Shown here piece by piece: positions 24,230-33,341 of a stretch of DNA of 64,000 bases (its first letter is position 1; each line of letters opens with the position of its first letter). The stretch is from JAMQKA01 sp031569985 (GTDB lineage: Bacteria; Bacteroidota; Rhodothermia; Balneolales; Balneolaceae), in assembly GCF_031569985.1 (NCBI RefSeq), contig NZ_JAMQKA010000005.1, positions 160,488 through 224,487 of the forward strand, read 5' to 3'. Both the position numbers and the translations under genes were made by a program. Under the pieces are notes generated by a model. That model made no database searches. It saw only the letters and a list, made by a program, of their open reading frames with translations, and was not told where the DNA came from.

Positions 24230-27200
24230 TTAAAAGGTTCCTAAAATAGTATTGTTCAGTATGATGGCGCCTTCCAGTGAGTCATCATCTTCACAATTGT
24301 GCAGTGTGCCCGTGGGATACACGTTGCGCATGCGGGTGAGTATGTCAATCAGCTCATCCAGTGCTTCGGATACGGAATCCGGGCTGGCCTCCCGCGTGTT
24401 GGTGGCGATCAGCCATTGTTTGTATTTTTCCTCAAACTCGGCCATATGTTCGCAGTTTATCCAGCAGACGTTCAGAAATACGTGTGCGGGCGCTTCCATG
24501 CGGAGCCTTTTTTCGGCAAACTTCCGGAAATCCATATCGATAAATCGCCCGGGCCAATAGGGCACCACAACGGTGGCGATGTGGGAATAGGGATCGGTGA
24601 TCTTGCAGGATTCGCACTCTTCCTGGTCCAGGTGGATTGGCAACAGGCGATCCTGGACAAGCTGCTCCACCTTGTAAATAGTGATAATAACCTCATCACT
24701 TTCCTCATCCTCAGACTCCTCGGCAGTAGCCACCAAATAGTTACCATCATGGGCTGCATCCTGGGATCCCTGTATTTCAATATGAAAATCTGATTCCAGG
24801 GCAGCTGCATCCAGATCAGAAACAGTAATCGTATGATCGGCGGCCGTAACGCTGTCGATCGTGACTTTTTTGCGGAATGAGAGCATGCCGGCCCCGAACG
24901 GATCATCCGGCAGATCAAAAAGGATGACATCTTCGCCTTCAGCAGTTTCCACTTCAATCACGGTGTTGCCATCCTGCAGGCTGACCGATTTTTTCAAAAA
25001 CTCTCCGTCGTTAAAGCTGCCGCCGCCAACGATGATCTGGTCGCCCTCAATCTCCGCCTGGATGTCACCCGCCACAGTAAAGGTGTTGGCTTCGGCATCC
25101 GCTTCTTGGATGGGTACCGTTTTCCAGAAAAAGAGGTCGCCCAGCGGAGTTGCACCCTCGTCCAGCACGGGTTCCTCAATATCCACAAACAACATCTCAT
25201 CCGTCCGCGGGCGTAGCAGGATATGCTCCACCACGTGGAAGCCTTCACAGGAAAAGAATTTTTCAGTTACGAAGTTGATGGTATCGGTAATCGCCTGCTC
25301 ATCCTTGCCGCCTTTTATGTAAAAAGCGCTGCCACCGATATCCACATCGGTAATTTCATAAGCTTTCCGCAACGCACCGACGGTTTCATCCTGCGTAAAG
25401 AGTTCATTCACTTTCAGGTAAATTTTATCGGTGGAGTGACGAATGGACTGAACCGTATAAAAGCCATCGTTACTTTCGGTGCCGGTCAGGTGGATGGCAT
25501 CGCCCTCATAGATTTCCGGGTCGATTTCAGTGAGGATGATATTCCGGGTGCTTTTTTCAATAAAGGACACATCATAGCTGTCGCCAAACATCAGGTGCCC
25601 GTCAAAAATGGCGGTGGGTGGAGCCGGATCGACCTCAACCTCTACATTCGGACCTAAATCTACGGCCGTGGCATTGATGATGTCGTACTCACCGTCATTC
25701 CCGGAGGAACCCGAAACCAGCAGTTTGGCCGGGATTAGTGCATTCATGGCATCGGCCAGCGCCGTATTGAAATCGCTCTCCACGCTCTGGGCGATATCTT
25801 CACCACGGTTGTTGTGAATTTTAAATAGGTAAGGCGAGGTAAAGGGCGCCTCATCCGGGTCAAAGTAATAGGTTCGACGGTGGGCAGCATGATTCACCAA
25901 ATCCCAAAGCACGTCATGGAGAGCCTCTTCGGCCTTCTGCTGTACCTCTTCTTCGGGATCATCAGTTTCGGTTTCTCGCGTGACGGACCCGGTCAGCAGC
26001 TCCTGCTCTGCTGTAAATTCAAACGCCTTTTCGTACAGCGTATAGCTGATGGTGAATGTCGGCGGTTCCTCGGGCAGGGGCAACATGTCTACCGTAATTT
26101 CGTAGTCGATGTAGTTGGTCAACGGGCAAGCCAGGTTTTTGCGGTTGGCCTCGGGATTTTCATACAGCTCGTCGGTAAATAGCTCAACGAGCTGGTCGAT
26201 CACCGGATTGGGATCATCGGTTGGATCGCCGCTCGTCTCGTCATAATCCTGCCGCTCTGAGATAGCCAGCACTTCATCGTTGCAGGTCAAAACAAAATGC
26301 GAGCCGCCGCCATCCGTTGGACGAATCTCGAAATTATGCCGGAAGACGCCCACCACGATGATATGCTCCATCCGGGCCCGTGCTTCGCCCTCAGTAGCAA
26401 AATCCTGGTCAACGACCATCAGGGTGTTCGAGGTGCCATCGGTAATGCTTACCTGGAATACCCCGGGTGACGGATTATCGATAACCAGCTGCTCGCGGAA
26501 CACGAGGTCTTCCGGTTCTTTGGGCGCCATCCCCAGTAGCAGTTCGCCGCGCTTGTCGAGACCCGCTACGTTATCGACGTGCCAGATTTTACAGGTGTCG
26601 CGGTAGTCAATGGCCATGCCGCGGCCACTGCTGAGTACCGGGTATTGGCCCAGGAATTTCAGCTTGTCGTCAATCAGCTCGCGCGGTGCTTTGGAGCCGG
26701 AAATTCTGGTGGCCAGCATGGCGTAGTCAGCAAACGATTCAGCAAAGCGGCCCAGCATGTGATCAAGAAACTTGTTCCGGCGCTTTTCAAAAAGCCGGGT
26801 GTCTTCAGTCATGAGCTGCAGCGTTTCTGAGTGATCGGTTGTATCGCGATATAGATAGTCATCGTCCGGGAGTACGCCCACCAGTGACTGCGTGTAATAG
26901 GTCTTGTCGATCAGCGTTGTTCCGACCTCGTCCTCCATTGTGAATAAGTACTTCACATTGGCGACTTGCGACAGGTAGTTGGCCAGGTACTGGTCGAACA
27001 GCAGCAGGTAGCCCTTCAGCTGCGCGACCTGTATTTTGCGCTGCTCCTGCTCGTCCAGTGTCAGTTCATCCATACCGGGGATGCCCTCCGAACCGACGCC
27101 ATAGGCCAGGGGAAAATCCTCCCTGATACTTGTGTAATCTGCGGGATTGCGATAGCGCCCGGTCGGTACCGGCATATCCATCTTCGGGTAACGGATTTTC

Positions 27201-28996
27201 TGTTCCCGCTCGGCATCTCTCAGCTCCTTCATCAGCGTGTCAACTTCGGCATCGTTGGCCAGGAACGGCAGCTGTTCTTTGTAATAAGTCATCTTGGAGC
27301 CCTCCACATCCAGCCGCGGCACGTAGTTGTGATCGAAGGCCAGCTCGAGGCACCAGCGCACGCTTTTGGATTTGATGCCAAACTCGTTGTTCTGCGGCAC
27401 ATTGGCGATCTGGATATCCTTGACCGCAATAACGCCCTCCACGTCCATTATAATCTGGATCAGGTCCGACACGCGAATCACCTTCTTGCGGTCGGCCGCG
27501 GCCAGCTCTTCGTCATCGATGAAGCCGTGCTCCAGCAGTGGACCTTCAAAAATATGGTCGATCGTAAAGCACTCGTCCTCATCGAACCGGCCTTTGATCA
27601 GGTAGGCCTCCTCCTGCAGCTCCTCCTCAGGGAGTTCCTCCATGACCTCCAGGTCGAACTGGTTGACCTCATCGGGATTTTCATCCACGCAGTGCACGGT
27701 AAGCTCAATGGGACTCGTTCCCAGCCCAAACACCGTGATGGTATCATCCTTGACTGGGGGCGCCTCGTCCGCTGCTTCGATGGTGATTATCTTCTTGGCA
27801 GAATTGATATCTACGATGGAATATTGCGTATCAGCGTGACACTTGTTGCGCATCTCCTCCAACGTATAAAAATAGACCGTGGGCGAAAGGAATAGTTCGA
27901 TGAGATGAAAAATGTGAGCCTCCACCTGCTCCACATCCGCCGATGCTTCGATCTCGATATCTGCACAAACGATGATCTCCTCCACACGCACCGCACGGAA
28001 GCGGAAGAAGTCCTCACAAAGATTCCGGTTGGCGTGCAGCCGCGCTTTAGCAGCCTCCACGATCTCGAAAATCTTGTTTACTTTTGCTATGTACAGCGCC
28101 AGCAGGCCATCTTCATCCCCATACAAAAAATCATTGAGCTGGTCGATGATATCTGTGATCCCGGCAATGGGGCTTGTGGTGGCGCCCTCGGTTTTATTGC
28201 CCTTGAGGATCACCTCGTTTAGGTTGGTAATCTCCGGCGTCAGGGTGTAATTGCCGGGCAAATTGTCGATGCTAACCTGGATCGACTGAATATGGCTGCG
28301 CACGCTGACGGGATTCGCCCAGTCGATATCCTGCGCGTCCCACGCTGGAAACTGGATTTTAAAATTGAACAAGATTCCCTCGAGCTCTTCCTCCAGGTCA
28401 TGCTCGTAGAGCGTAAAATCTTCTTCAATCGTATTTTCGTTGAGGTCCCCAAACCGATCGCACTCATCAAATTCCAGCAGCACATCGTAAAGGGTCTTCA
28501 CGTAGTAGCTTTCCTGCTCCGTTTTGCCCGGTACGGGATCCAGCGAGAGCAGGCTGTCTTTGCGATTGACAAAGATCTCCTGCTCGGCCTCATCTGATTT
28601 TTCCAGCCATGCATTCTTGATGCCGGCATACTTGCATTCCTCATCTTCCTCATCCACCACCTCCACATCAATAAGCAGCTTTCGGTAATCCTCGAGCGTA
28701 AGCGGGCGGTTGGGCAGGATCTGGGCGGCGGTGTAAAAGTTGCGCGGATCAGGATCGCTGTGGAACTCCTTGGCCAGCAGGTCTTTGATGTCAAAACTGG
28801 TGCGGTAGCCCAGGTCGGTCAGCGCATAGCTGAGCACCTCCAAAATGGTAATGCCCGGATCATGGGTGTTGTAGTCGGTCCACAGCTGACCGGCCAGCTC
28901 CTGGATGTGCTGGATGGCGAGCTCCCGCAGCGTGTCGTACTGCATGCTCTTTAGTTCGGGCGGCTGCTTCGATATGGTCAGTGAGCTGTTTTCCAT
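24230..28996 (-). CDS. eCIS baseplate protein, Afp12-like (1588 aa)
   Basis: 1588 aa, larger than Afp12. The N-terminus carries the signature 'LWTDYNTHDPGITILEVLSY' with 'ALTDLGYRTSFDIKDLLAKE', which marks gp6/baseplate-J-like wedge proteins of eCIS. The body is acidic and built from many beta segments, including several short repeated modules of the type 'GSSGNDGEYDIINATAVDLG', 'TESNDGFYTVQSIRH' and 'GSQDAAHDGNYLVATAEE', each pairing a 'NDGxY' turn with strands. Gaps to neighbours are 11 and 25 bp. Role: baseplate wedge closing around the spike, triggering sheath contraction. The repeated NDGxY modules look like a lineage-specific expansion. Confidence 0.85.
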   Translation of the reverse strand: MENSSLTISKQPPELKSMQYDTLRELAIQHIQELAGQLWTDYNTHDPGITILEVLSYALTDLGYRTSFDIKDLLAKEFHSDPDPRNFYTAAQILPNRPLTLEDYRKLLIDVEVVDEEDEECKYAGIKNAWLEKSDEAEQEIFVNRKDSLLSLDPVPGKTEQESYYVKTLYDVLLEFDECDRFGDLNENTIEEDFTLYEHDLEEELEGILFNFKIQFPAWDAQDIDWANPVSVRSHIQSIQVSIDNLPGNYTLTPEITNLNEVILKGNKTEGATTSPIAGITDIIDQLNDFLYGDEDGLLALYIAKVNKIFEIVEAAKARLHANRNLCEDFFRFRAVRVEEIIVCADIEIEASADVEQVEAHIFHLIELFLSPTVYFYTLEEMRNKCHADTQYSIVDINSAKKIITIEAADEAPPVKDDTITVFGLGTSPIELTVHCVDENPDEVNQFDLEVMEELPEEELQEEAYLIKGRFDEDECFTIDHIFEGPLLEHGFIDDEELAAADRKKVIRVSDLIQIIMDVEGVIAVKDIQIANVPQNNEFGIKSKSVRWCLELAFDHNYVPRLDVEGSKMTYYKEQLPFLANDAEVDTLMKELRDAEREQKIRYPKMDMPVPTGRYRNPADYTSIREDFPLAYGVGSEGIPGMDELTLDEQEQRKIQVAQLKGYLLLFDQYLANYLSQVANVKYLFTMEDEVGTTLIDKTYYTQSLVGVLPDDDYLYRDTTDHSETLQLMTEDTRLFEKRRNKFLDHMLGRFAESFADYAMLATRISGSKAPRELIDDKLKFLGQYPVLSSGRGMAIDYRDTCKIWHVDNVAGLDKRGELLLGMAPKEPEDLVFREQLVIDNPSPGVFQVSITDGTSNTLMVVDQDFATEGEARARMEHIIVVGVFRHNFEIRPTDGGGSHFVLTCNDEVLAISERQDYDETSGDPTDDPNPVIDQLVELFTDELYENPEANRKNLACPLTNYIDYEITVDMLPLPEEPPTFTISYTLYEKAFEFTAEQELLTGSVTRETETDDPEEEVQQKAEEALHDVLWDLVNHAAHRRTYYFDPDEAPFTSPYLFKIHNNRGEDIAQSVESDFNTALADAMNALIPAKLLVSGSSGNDGEYDIINATAVDLGPNVEVEVDPAPPTAIFDGHLMFGDSYDVSFIEKSTRNIILTEIDPEIYEGDAIHLTGTESNDGFYTVQSIRHSTDKIYLKVNELFTQDETVGALRKAYEITDVDIGGSAFYIKGGKDEQAITDTINFVTEKFFSCEGFHVVEHILLRPRTDEMLFVDIEEPVLDEGATPLGDLFFWKTVPIQEADAEANTFTVAGDIQAEIEGDQIIVGGGSFNDGEFLKKSVSLQDGNTVIEVETAEGEDVILFDLPDDPFGAGMLSFRKKVTIDSVTAADHTITVSDLDAAALESDFHIEIQGSQDAAHDGNYLVATAEESEDEESDEVIITIYKVEQLVQDRLLPIHLDQEECESCKITDPYSHIATVVVPYWPGRFIDMDFRKFAEKRLRMEAPAHVFLNVCWINCEHMAEFEEKYKQWLIATNTREASPDSVSEALDELIDILTRMRNVYPTGTLHNCEDDDSLEGAIILNNTILGTF

Positions 28997-29021
28997 GTTC
29001 TTGATTAATCTGTTTGCCGGA

Positions 29022-32000
29022 CTATTCTCCGGGCAGTGATGTTATCTCTTCCTGGCAGCCGCAATCGTCGGCCGAAGCCCATTCGTCAGTACTCTTAATT
29101 TCGTTGTCCTCGCAGTCGCATTCTTCGCTGCCAAATGCGATCGCTGTAATGTCGTGGTTCTCTACGGATCCGAGGATCGAGACAGCCGTGGTAGCCTCGG
29201 CCTCGTCCACATCCTCATTGGGATCGATATCGCTGCTGCCTTCCACTTTGTGATACATCTTGAAGCAGGTGACGTAATCCACATAAGAGCGTTCCTCCAC
29301 AAAATTCAGGATCATAGACTTGTGGATGCGCCCGCCAAAGGAGATATCCGCGCCGCAATCCGATGACCAGGGCGCCAGGAATTCCTTGATATCCTCATTC
29401 AATTTTTGCAGGTAGAAACCGGTGTCTGCAAAGCGGAACTGCACATTAAACTCCACTTGGATCTCTTCATAAATCGGATTCTTGACGTGCAGCTCCACAC
29501 TTTCTGAGATGATGGTCTGCAGGTACTCATCGATCTGCGTGAGGGTGTCCAGGCTGGTCATGGGGCGGAGCTTGTCCACCGCGTTTTGATTCTGCACGTT
29601 GGATACCACGATGCAGGTGACGTGCCCGGGTGCAATTTCGGAGTAGTCGGACAGGTTGCCCTCAAAACGGGTGTGATTGATGCATTTCACTTTATACACG
29701 GAGGGAAACTGCTGCAGGACCAGGTGCTCATAATCCCAGATGGCGATGGCGCGCTGTTTGTGGCGCAGCCGTTCGCTGGTGCGCGTGTAAAAGGCAGATT
29801 GCTGCTCTTCCATCTTCCCGCCAAATGAAGCGTAAGGCTGTATCACGCTGTCGATGGCCGAGTTACTCCGCTGCAGCTTGCTGATGGTCTCCGCCTCCAG
29901 CGGATTTTCCAGGTGATCGGGATCGTTGCCCTGGTCCTCAAACTCAGCGAGCACGGCCTGCGCCTGCACATCAATCAGCCGGCAGATGGCATCCGCGTTA
30001 TTTGGCACCGAGGCCTTGAGCCAATGCTGCCCCGACGGCAGACGCGTGTTGTTGCTAGTCGCATCTTTCGGGATAGCAAACTGGATGATCCCGGAGGTGA
30101 GCAACCCGTTGGTGGTGTTGATCAAAATCTCTTTATCCTTGTCGAACGGCTTCCATTCATTGTTGGACAGGTAGCTCCACTCTATACCGGGATGCGTTTT
30201 TACGGGATTGGCGCTGCCCTCCAGCACCTGGAACAGCACCGAAAGACTCTGCGGCGGCGTCATATTGCTGATACCGATATACAGGTTGCCCTCGTCGATA
30301 CGATATGTTTCCGCATTGTTAAATCGCGGCAGTAGGTAGGTGTTGGATTGCGTCGTATCGATCTGCCAGGCGCCAAACGGCTCGATATGGAAAAACTGCT
30401 CGACGTTGCTTTCTTCGCCCGAGAGGGGAAAACTCACCTCAGATTCGTAGTCTACAGACAGGTTCTGGATCGTGGGTGTGTAGGGCTGATTGGGCAGGCT
30501 TCCCGTCCCTCCGTCGGCCAGGTCAATCGCTTTTTCTGCATAGGAATTGGGAAACGCTTTGTGCCCGAAATCCTGGTTTTGTAAGGTAATACGCAGGAAT
30601 CCCTTTTTAGTATCGACATTGAAATCGGTAAATGGCTGTAACTTAGTTTGCCGTGGTATGGCATTCAGTTCCGGGTCGGACGAGGTTCCCACAATAATTT
30701 TACTGGGATCGGCGTCAGGAGCCGGGAGTGTGGCAAAAGTATATATGGAGTTCCCGTCGGGGTCTGTTAACAGGCGGGCATCATCTTTCAGTGTCTCCCA
30801 TTTCTTTTCGTGAAGAAGGCTGATGTCGATTCTGAACTCATCATTGCTTCTGTATACAAACCCTGTATGATCATTATATCCCAAATAATGAGAATAAAAC
30901 CCGTAGGTACCTTGTGGCAATTCATTCCATTTGAAATGAATATCGAGTGATGTCAGCTTTTTCTGGAAAACTTCCCAGCTGCCGACGTAAAAATTGCTGC
31001 CCAGGTAGGGTTGATTCCCAAACGGCAGAAATGGTTTGCTGGCATCGAGCACGGCTTGGTCGTTTTGCAGCACCAGGTTTTTGACGCCGTCCACGTCAAC
31101 GGAGATCGTCACGCTGCCGGCCAGTCGTTCTTTAAAATATTGATAGGTAAAGGGATCGTTTTCCGCCTCGGTATTAAGCAATACCTTGATGATCGGCCAG
31201 TTGGTGGAATAGGGTTCTCCCAGTACTTCTTGGTTGTAGCGTACGACGGATGGATCTTCAGCTCCCAGCTTGCACACAAATTTCAGGTATGGATCGCCAC
31301 CATCGGTCCCACTCTCGGCATCATCGGGATCTGCGGGAATCCACTCCTCTTCTCCGCTGAACAGGAACTTGAAATCATCCGCACTTAGTGTATCAGTAAT
31401 CTCCTGGTCCAGGTCAAAATTCAGTGTGATGGTCCGGTCACCCTCCGCCAGGAACAGGATGGGCGAGGCGATGGCAAATCCTATTTCGGCCTGCTCGCGG
31501 TCGGGAACCGGCGGGGAGGTGTCTTTCGAGAACTGTGGTTCTCCAAAGGTGCGCCAGCTCATGTTCTCCGTTTCTATGTCAGCTCCGAGTCCATCGGCTG
31601 AGTTGGCCGTAGGGGACTTGAAAATACGATGATCGACCAGTGGATCATAATCCAATTCTGTGCTGAAACGGTCATTAACATCTATAAAAACCGATTTAAG
31701 TGAAGTGATCTCCGCTTTGCCAACCACCAGGTCCCGTTTCAGCTTGTAAATGCGCTCCACGCCCAGCGCATCCTTGCCGGCCTTCAGAGCGGTGCCTGCT
31801 TTCACCAGGTGCTGATCCACATGCTTGGCCAGCTTGAATATGATGGCCACCTGGTCGGGCACGGCGGGTTTTTCCTTGAGCTGCAGGACGTCGCGATAGT
31901 AAAACTCGAGGTGCCGGCGGGTTAGCGTATTAAGGTCATCCTGTGCTGTCTGGAACATGTACAGGAATCCGAGAAAAAGGGCGATATGGGGATCGGTCTC

Positions 32001-32279
32001 CCCGGTCTCCTTAAGCTGGGCGATGAAATCTTCCAACGAAAATGACGACCAGTCTTCATCGGTAAGCTTGAAAAAGACATCCCACTGCCCGTCATCTGAT
32101 GTGCTGCTGGACTCAAAATAATTGACCTCACCGGTAAATTTTCGGGCGAAGTTGACCAGGTCCTTCATACTGCGCTCATCCACCGGCACATAGGAGGGGA
32201 GCAGCGTCTTCAGCAGTCGCTGACGTTGGCTGGTGCCATCGCGCACCAATGGATTTTTTGACAGACAGTGTTCACTCAT
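29022..32279 (-). CDS. eCIS baseplate protein J-like, Afp11-like
   Basis: 1085 aa. It begins 'NPLVRDGTSQRQRLLKTLLP' and 'VPVDERSMKDLVNFARKFTG', motifs of the Afp11/gp6-like wedge proteins, with 'PHIALFLGFLYMFQTAQDDL' and 'LTRRHLEFYYRDVLQLKEKP' as further family blocks. A baseplate-J-like C-terminal part has 'RHKQRAIAIWDYEHLVLQQF' and 'PSVYKVKCINHT'. The tail is Cys-rich (ECDCED, DDCGCQEE). It overlaps the gp25-like gene by 4 bp and precedes the Afp12-like gene by 25 bp. With Afp12 it forms the wedge dimer around the baseplate hub. Confidence 0.88.
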   Translation of the reverse strand: MSEHCLSKNPLVRDGTSQRQRLLKTLLPSYVPVDERSMKDLVNFARKFTGEVNYFESSSTSDDGQWDVFFKLTDEDWSSFSLEDFIAQLKETGETDPHIALFLGFLYMFQTAQDDLNTLTRRHLEFYYRDVLQLKEKPAVPDQVAIIFKLAKHVDQHLVKAGTALKAGKDALGVERIYKLKRDLVVGKAEITSLKSVFIDVNDRFSTELDYDPLVDHRIFKSPTANSADGLGADIETENMSWRTFGEPQFSKDTSPPVPDREQAEIGFAIASPILFLAEGDRTITLNFDLDQEITDTLSADDFKFLFSGEEEWIPADPDDAESGTDGGDPYLKFVCKLGAEDPSVVRYNQEVLGEPYSTNWPIIKVLLNTEAENDPFTYQYFKERLAGSVTISVDVDGVKNLVLQNDQAVLDASKPFLPFGNQPYLGSNFYVGSWEVFQKKLTSLDIHFKWNELPQGTYGFYSHYLGYNDHTGFVYRSNDEFRIDISLLHEKKWETLKDDARLLTDPDGNSIYTFATLPAPDADPSKIIVGTSSDPELNAIPRQTKLQPFTDFNVDTKKGFLRITLQNQDFGHKAFPNSYAEKAIDLADGGTGSLPNQPYTPTIQNLSVDYESEVSFPLSGEESNVEQFFHIEPFGAWQIDTTQSNTYLLPRFNNAETYRIDEGNLYIGISNMTPPQSLSVLFQVLEGSANPVKTHPGIEWSYLSNNEWKPFDKDKEILINTTNGLLTSGIIQFAIPKDATSNNTRLPSGQHWLKASVPNNADAICRLIDVQAQAVLAEFEDQGNDPDHLENPLEAETISKLQRSNSAIDSVIQPYASFGGKMEEQQSAFYTRTSERLRHKQRAIAIWDYEHLVLQQFPSVYKVKCINHTRFEGNLSDYSEIAPGHVTCIVVSNVQNQNAVDKLRPMTSLDTLTQIDEYLQTIISESVELHVKNPIYEEIQVEFNVQFRFADTGFYLQKLNEDIKEFLAPWSSDCGADISFGGRIHKSMILNFVEERSYVDYVTCFKMYHKVEGSSDIDPNEDVDEAEATTAVSILGSVENHDITAIAFGSEECDCEDNEIKSTDEWASADDCGCQEEITSLPGE

Positions 32280-32695
32280 TGTTCAATATCGGTTCCTTCA
32301 TTCAGGTAAAACGGGAAGACCAGGTTAGCCCGGGTGTTGGTGGCAATGATGGTATATTCGATGGTGACTTCGATAAATCCGGTCAACGACTCCTGCACGG
32401 CTTCTACATTTTCTACAAAAACACGGGGTTCATGCAGCAGGATCGCCTTTTTGATCTCCTCGCCTACCAGCGTAGCGGTGGAAACATCCAGCGGCTCAAA
32501 CATCAGGTCGTGGACAGTTGTGCCGTAGTCGGGACGCATCACGCGTTCGCCCCTGGTCGTGGAGAGCAGAATCGTCAGGCTCTCTTTGATATCACGCTCG
32601 TATTGGCTGAGATTCGCCGATCCGTTTTTAAACTGCACGGGGAATTTCCAGCCCCGCCCCAGAAATGCTTTGCCCTGTTCTTGCTGCTTTGCCAT
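32276..32695 (-). CDS. gp25-like baseplate wedge protein (Afp9-like)
   Basis: 139 aa from the ATG at 32695 (MAKQQEQ), preferred over an upstream in-frame start at 32755 because AGGAT precedes it and because the longer form would overlap the PAAR gene. The GPW/gp25 family core is clear: 'YERDIKESLTILLSTTRGER', 'VMRPDYGTTVHDLMFEPLD' and 'KKAILLHEPRVFVENVEAV'. It is a lysozyme-like-fold wedge component without catalytic function in the family. It sits 5 bp after the PAAR gene and overlaps the Afp11-like gene by 4 bp. Confidence 0.92.
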   Translation of the reverse strand: MAKQQEQGKAFLGRGWKFPVQFKNGSANLSQYERDIKESLTILLSTTRGERVMRPDYGTTVHDLMFEPLDVSTATLVGEEIKKAILLHEPRVFVENVEAVQESLTGFIEVTIEYTIIATNTRANLVFPFYLNEGTDIEQ

Positions 32696-32700
32696 CGTAT

Positions 32701-32982
32701 TTATCCTATAATTACGGTTGGTTCTCCCAATACAGAAGCCGCCCCACAGCCACACACATCCCCGACCCGGATGGCCGGCTTCCCTTCGATAAGTACCGTG
32801 GCACTACCCATAGAAAATGGCGAAGGGGGGTGCGGTCCAGCCGGTGACGGTGGAATGGGACACACATGCATGTCCCCGGCCACGGCTGCCGGCATCCCGC
32901 CGATCAGCACCGTGGGGGCGCCTGGTCCTACTATGGTACCGCCGTGATTTGTGACATCTCCTAGTTTTGCAGCTGGTGGCAT
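32701..32982 (-). CDS. PAAR-domain spike tip protein (Afp10-like)
   Basis: 93 aa, essentially one PAAR-like domain: 'MPPAAKLGDVTNHGGTIVGP', 'VLIGGMPAAVAGDMHVC', 'GSATVLIEGKPAIRVGDVCG' and 'CGAASVLGEPTVIIG'. Two H and three C residues could bind the stabilising metal at the tip. It caps the VgrG-like spike and pierces the target membrane. It lies 5 bp ahead of the gp25-like gene and 359 bp after the spike gene; that unusual gap holds an inverted-repeat element. Confidence 0.93.
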   Translation of the reverse strand: MPPAAKLGDVTNHGGTIVGPGAPTVLIGGMPAAVAGDMHVCPIPPSPAGPHPPSPFSMGSATVLIEGKPAIRVGDVCGCGAASVLGEPTVIIG

Positions 32983-33061
32983 AATGAGGTTGTTTTGATT
33001 TACAAGGTAGTGGATTGTTCTTGCTCTATGTTTATGATCTCTTTAAATCTCTTCTATTGTC

Positions 33062-33260
33062 CCCCTTTGAGAGACTGTGAGAAAATTGGATGTCAAATTT
33101 TTCTCGTACTTATTTTTTTAACCGCAAAGACCGCGACGTGAGCGCGAAGGTCGCAAAGGAGCTTTTTTCGCGCCTTTGCTGATCCTCTGCGCCCCCTGCG
33201 GTTGATTTTCTTGAACTGTTTTAATTTGCACTTGAATATTTTCACAGCCTCTTGAAGGGG
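33062..33260. repeat. Imperfect ~200-bp inverted-repeat element inside the eCIS operon
   Basis: The 359-bp gap between the spike and PAAR genes contains nested inverted repeats. Outer arms 33062-33104 and 33219-33260 are imperfect reverse complements of each other (CCCCTTTGAGAGACTGTGAG against CCCCTTCAAGAGGCTGTGAA). An inner pair, AACCGCA at 33120-33126 and TGCGGTT at 33197-33203, encloses purine-rich 'CGCAAAG/GCGAAGG' sequence. This is the look of the dispersed non-coding repeats common between genes in Bacteroidota. A 63-codon frame here is a by-product of the repeat. It could fold into a long RNA hairpin and affect expression across the gap. Confidence 0.6.
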
Positions 33261-33341
33261 ATGCAGGGGGATGACCCGCCACAAAAGGCATATTCGATTA
33301 CTTCACTAATTTTACCGGAATATCTTGCTAAGCCATGTTGT

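Noticed and set aside
32696..32755. Upstream extension of the gp25-like gene
   Set aside because: Would overlap the PAAR gene and lacks a ribosome site; the ATG at 32695 has one and matches family length.
33093..33284. 63-codon minus-strand frame within the inverted-repeat element
   Set aside because: Lys/Arg-rich translation of repeat DNA with no ribosome site; a known type of spurious frame in Bacteroidota intergenic repeats.
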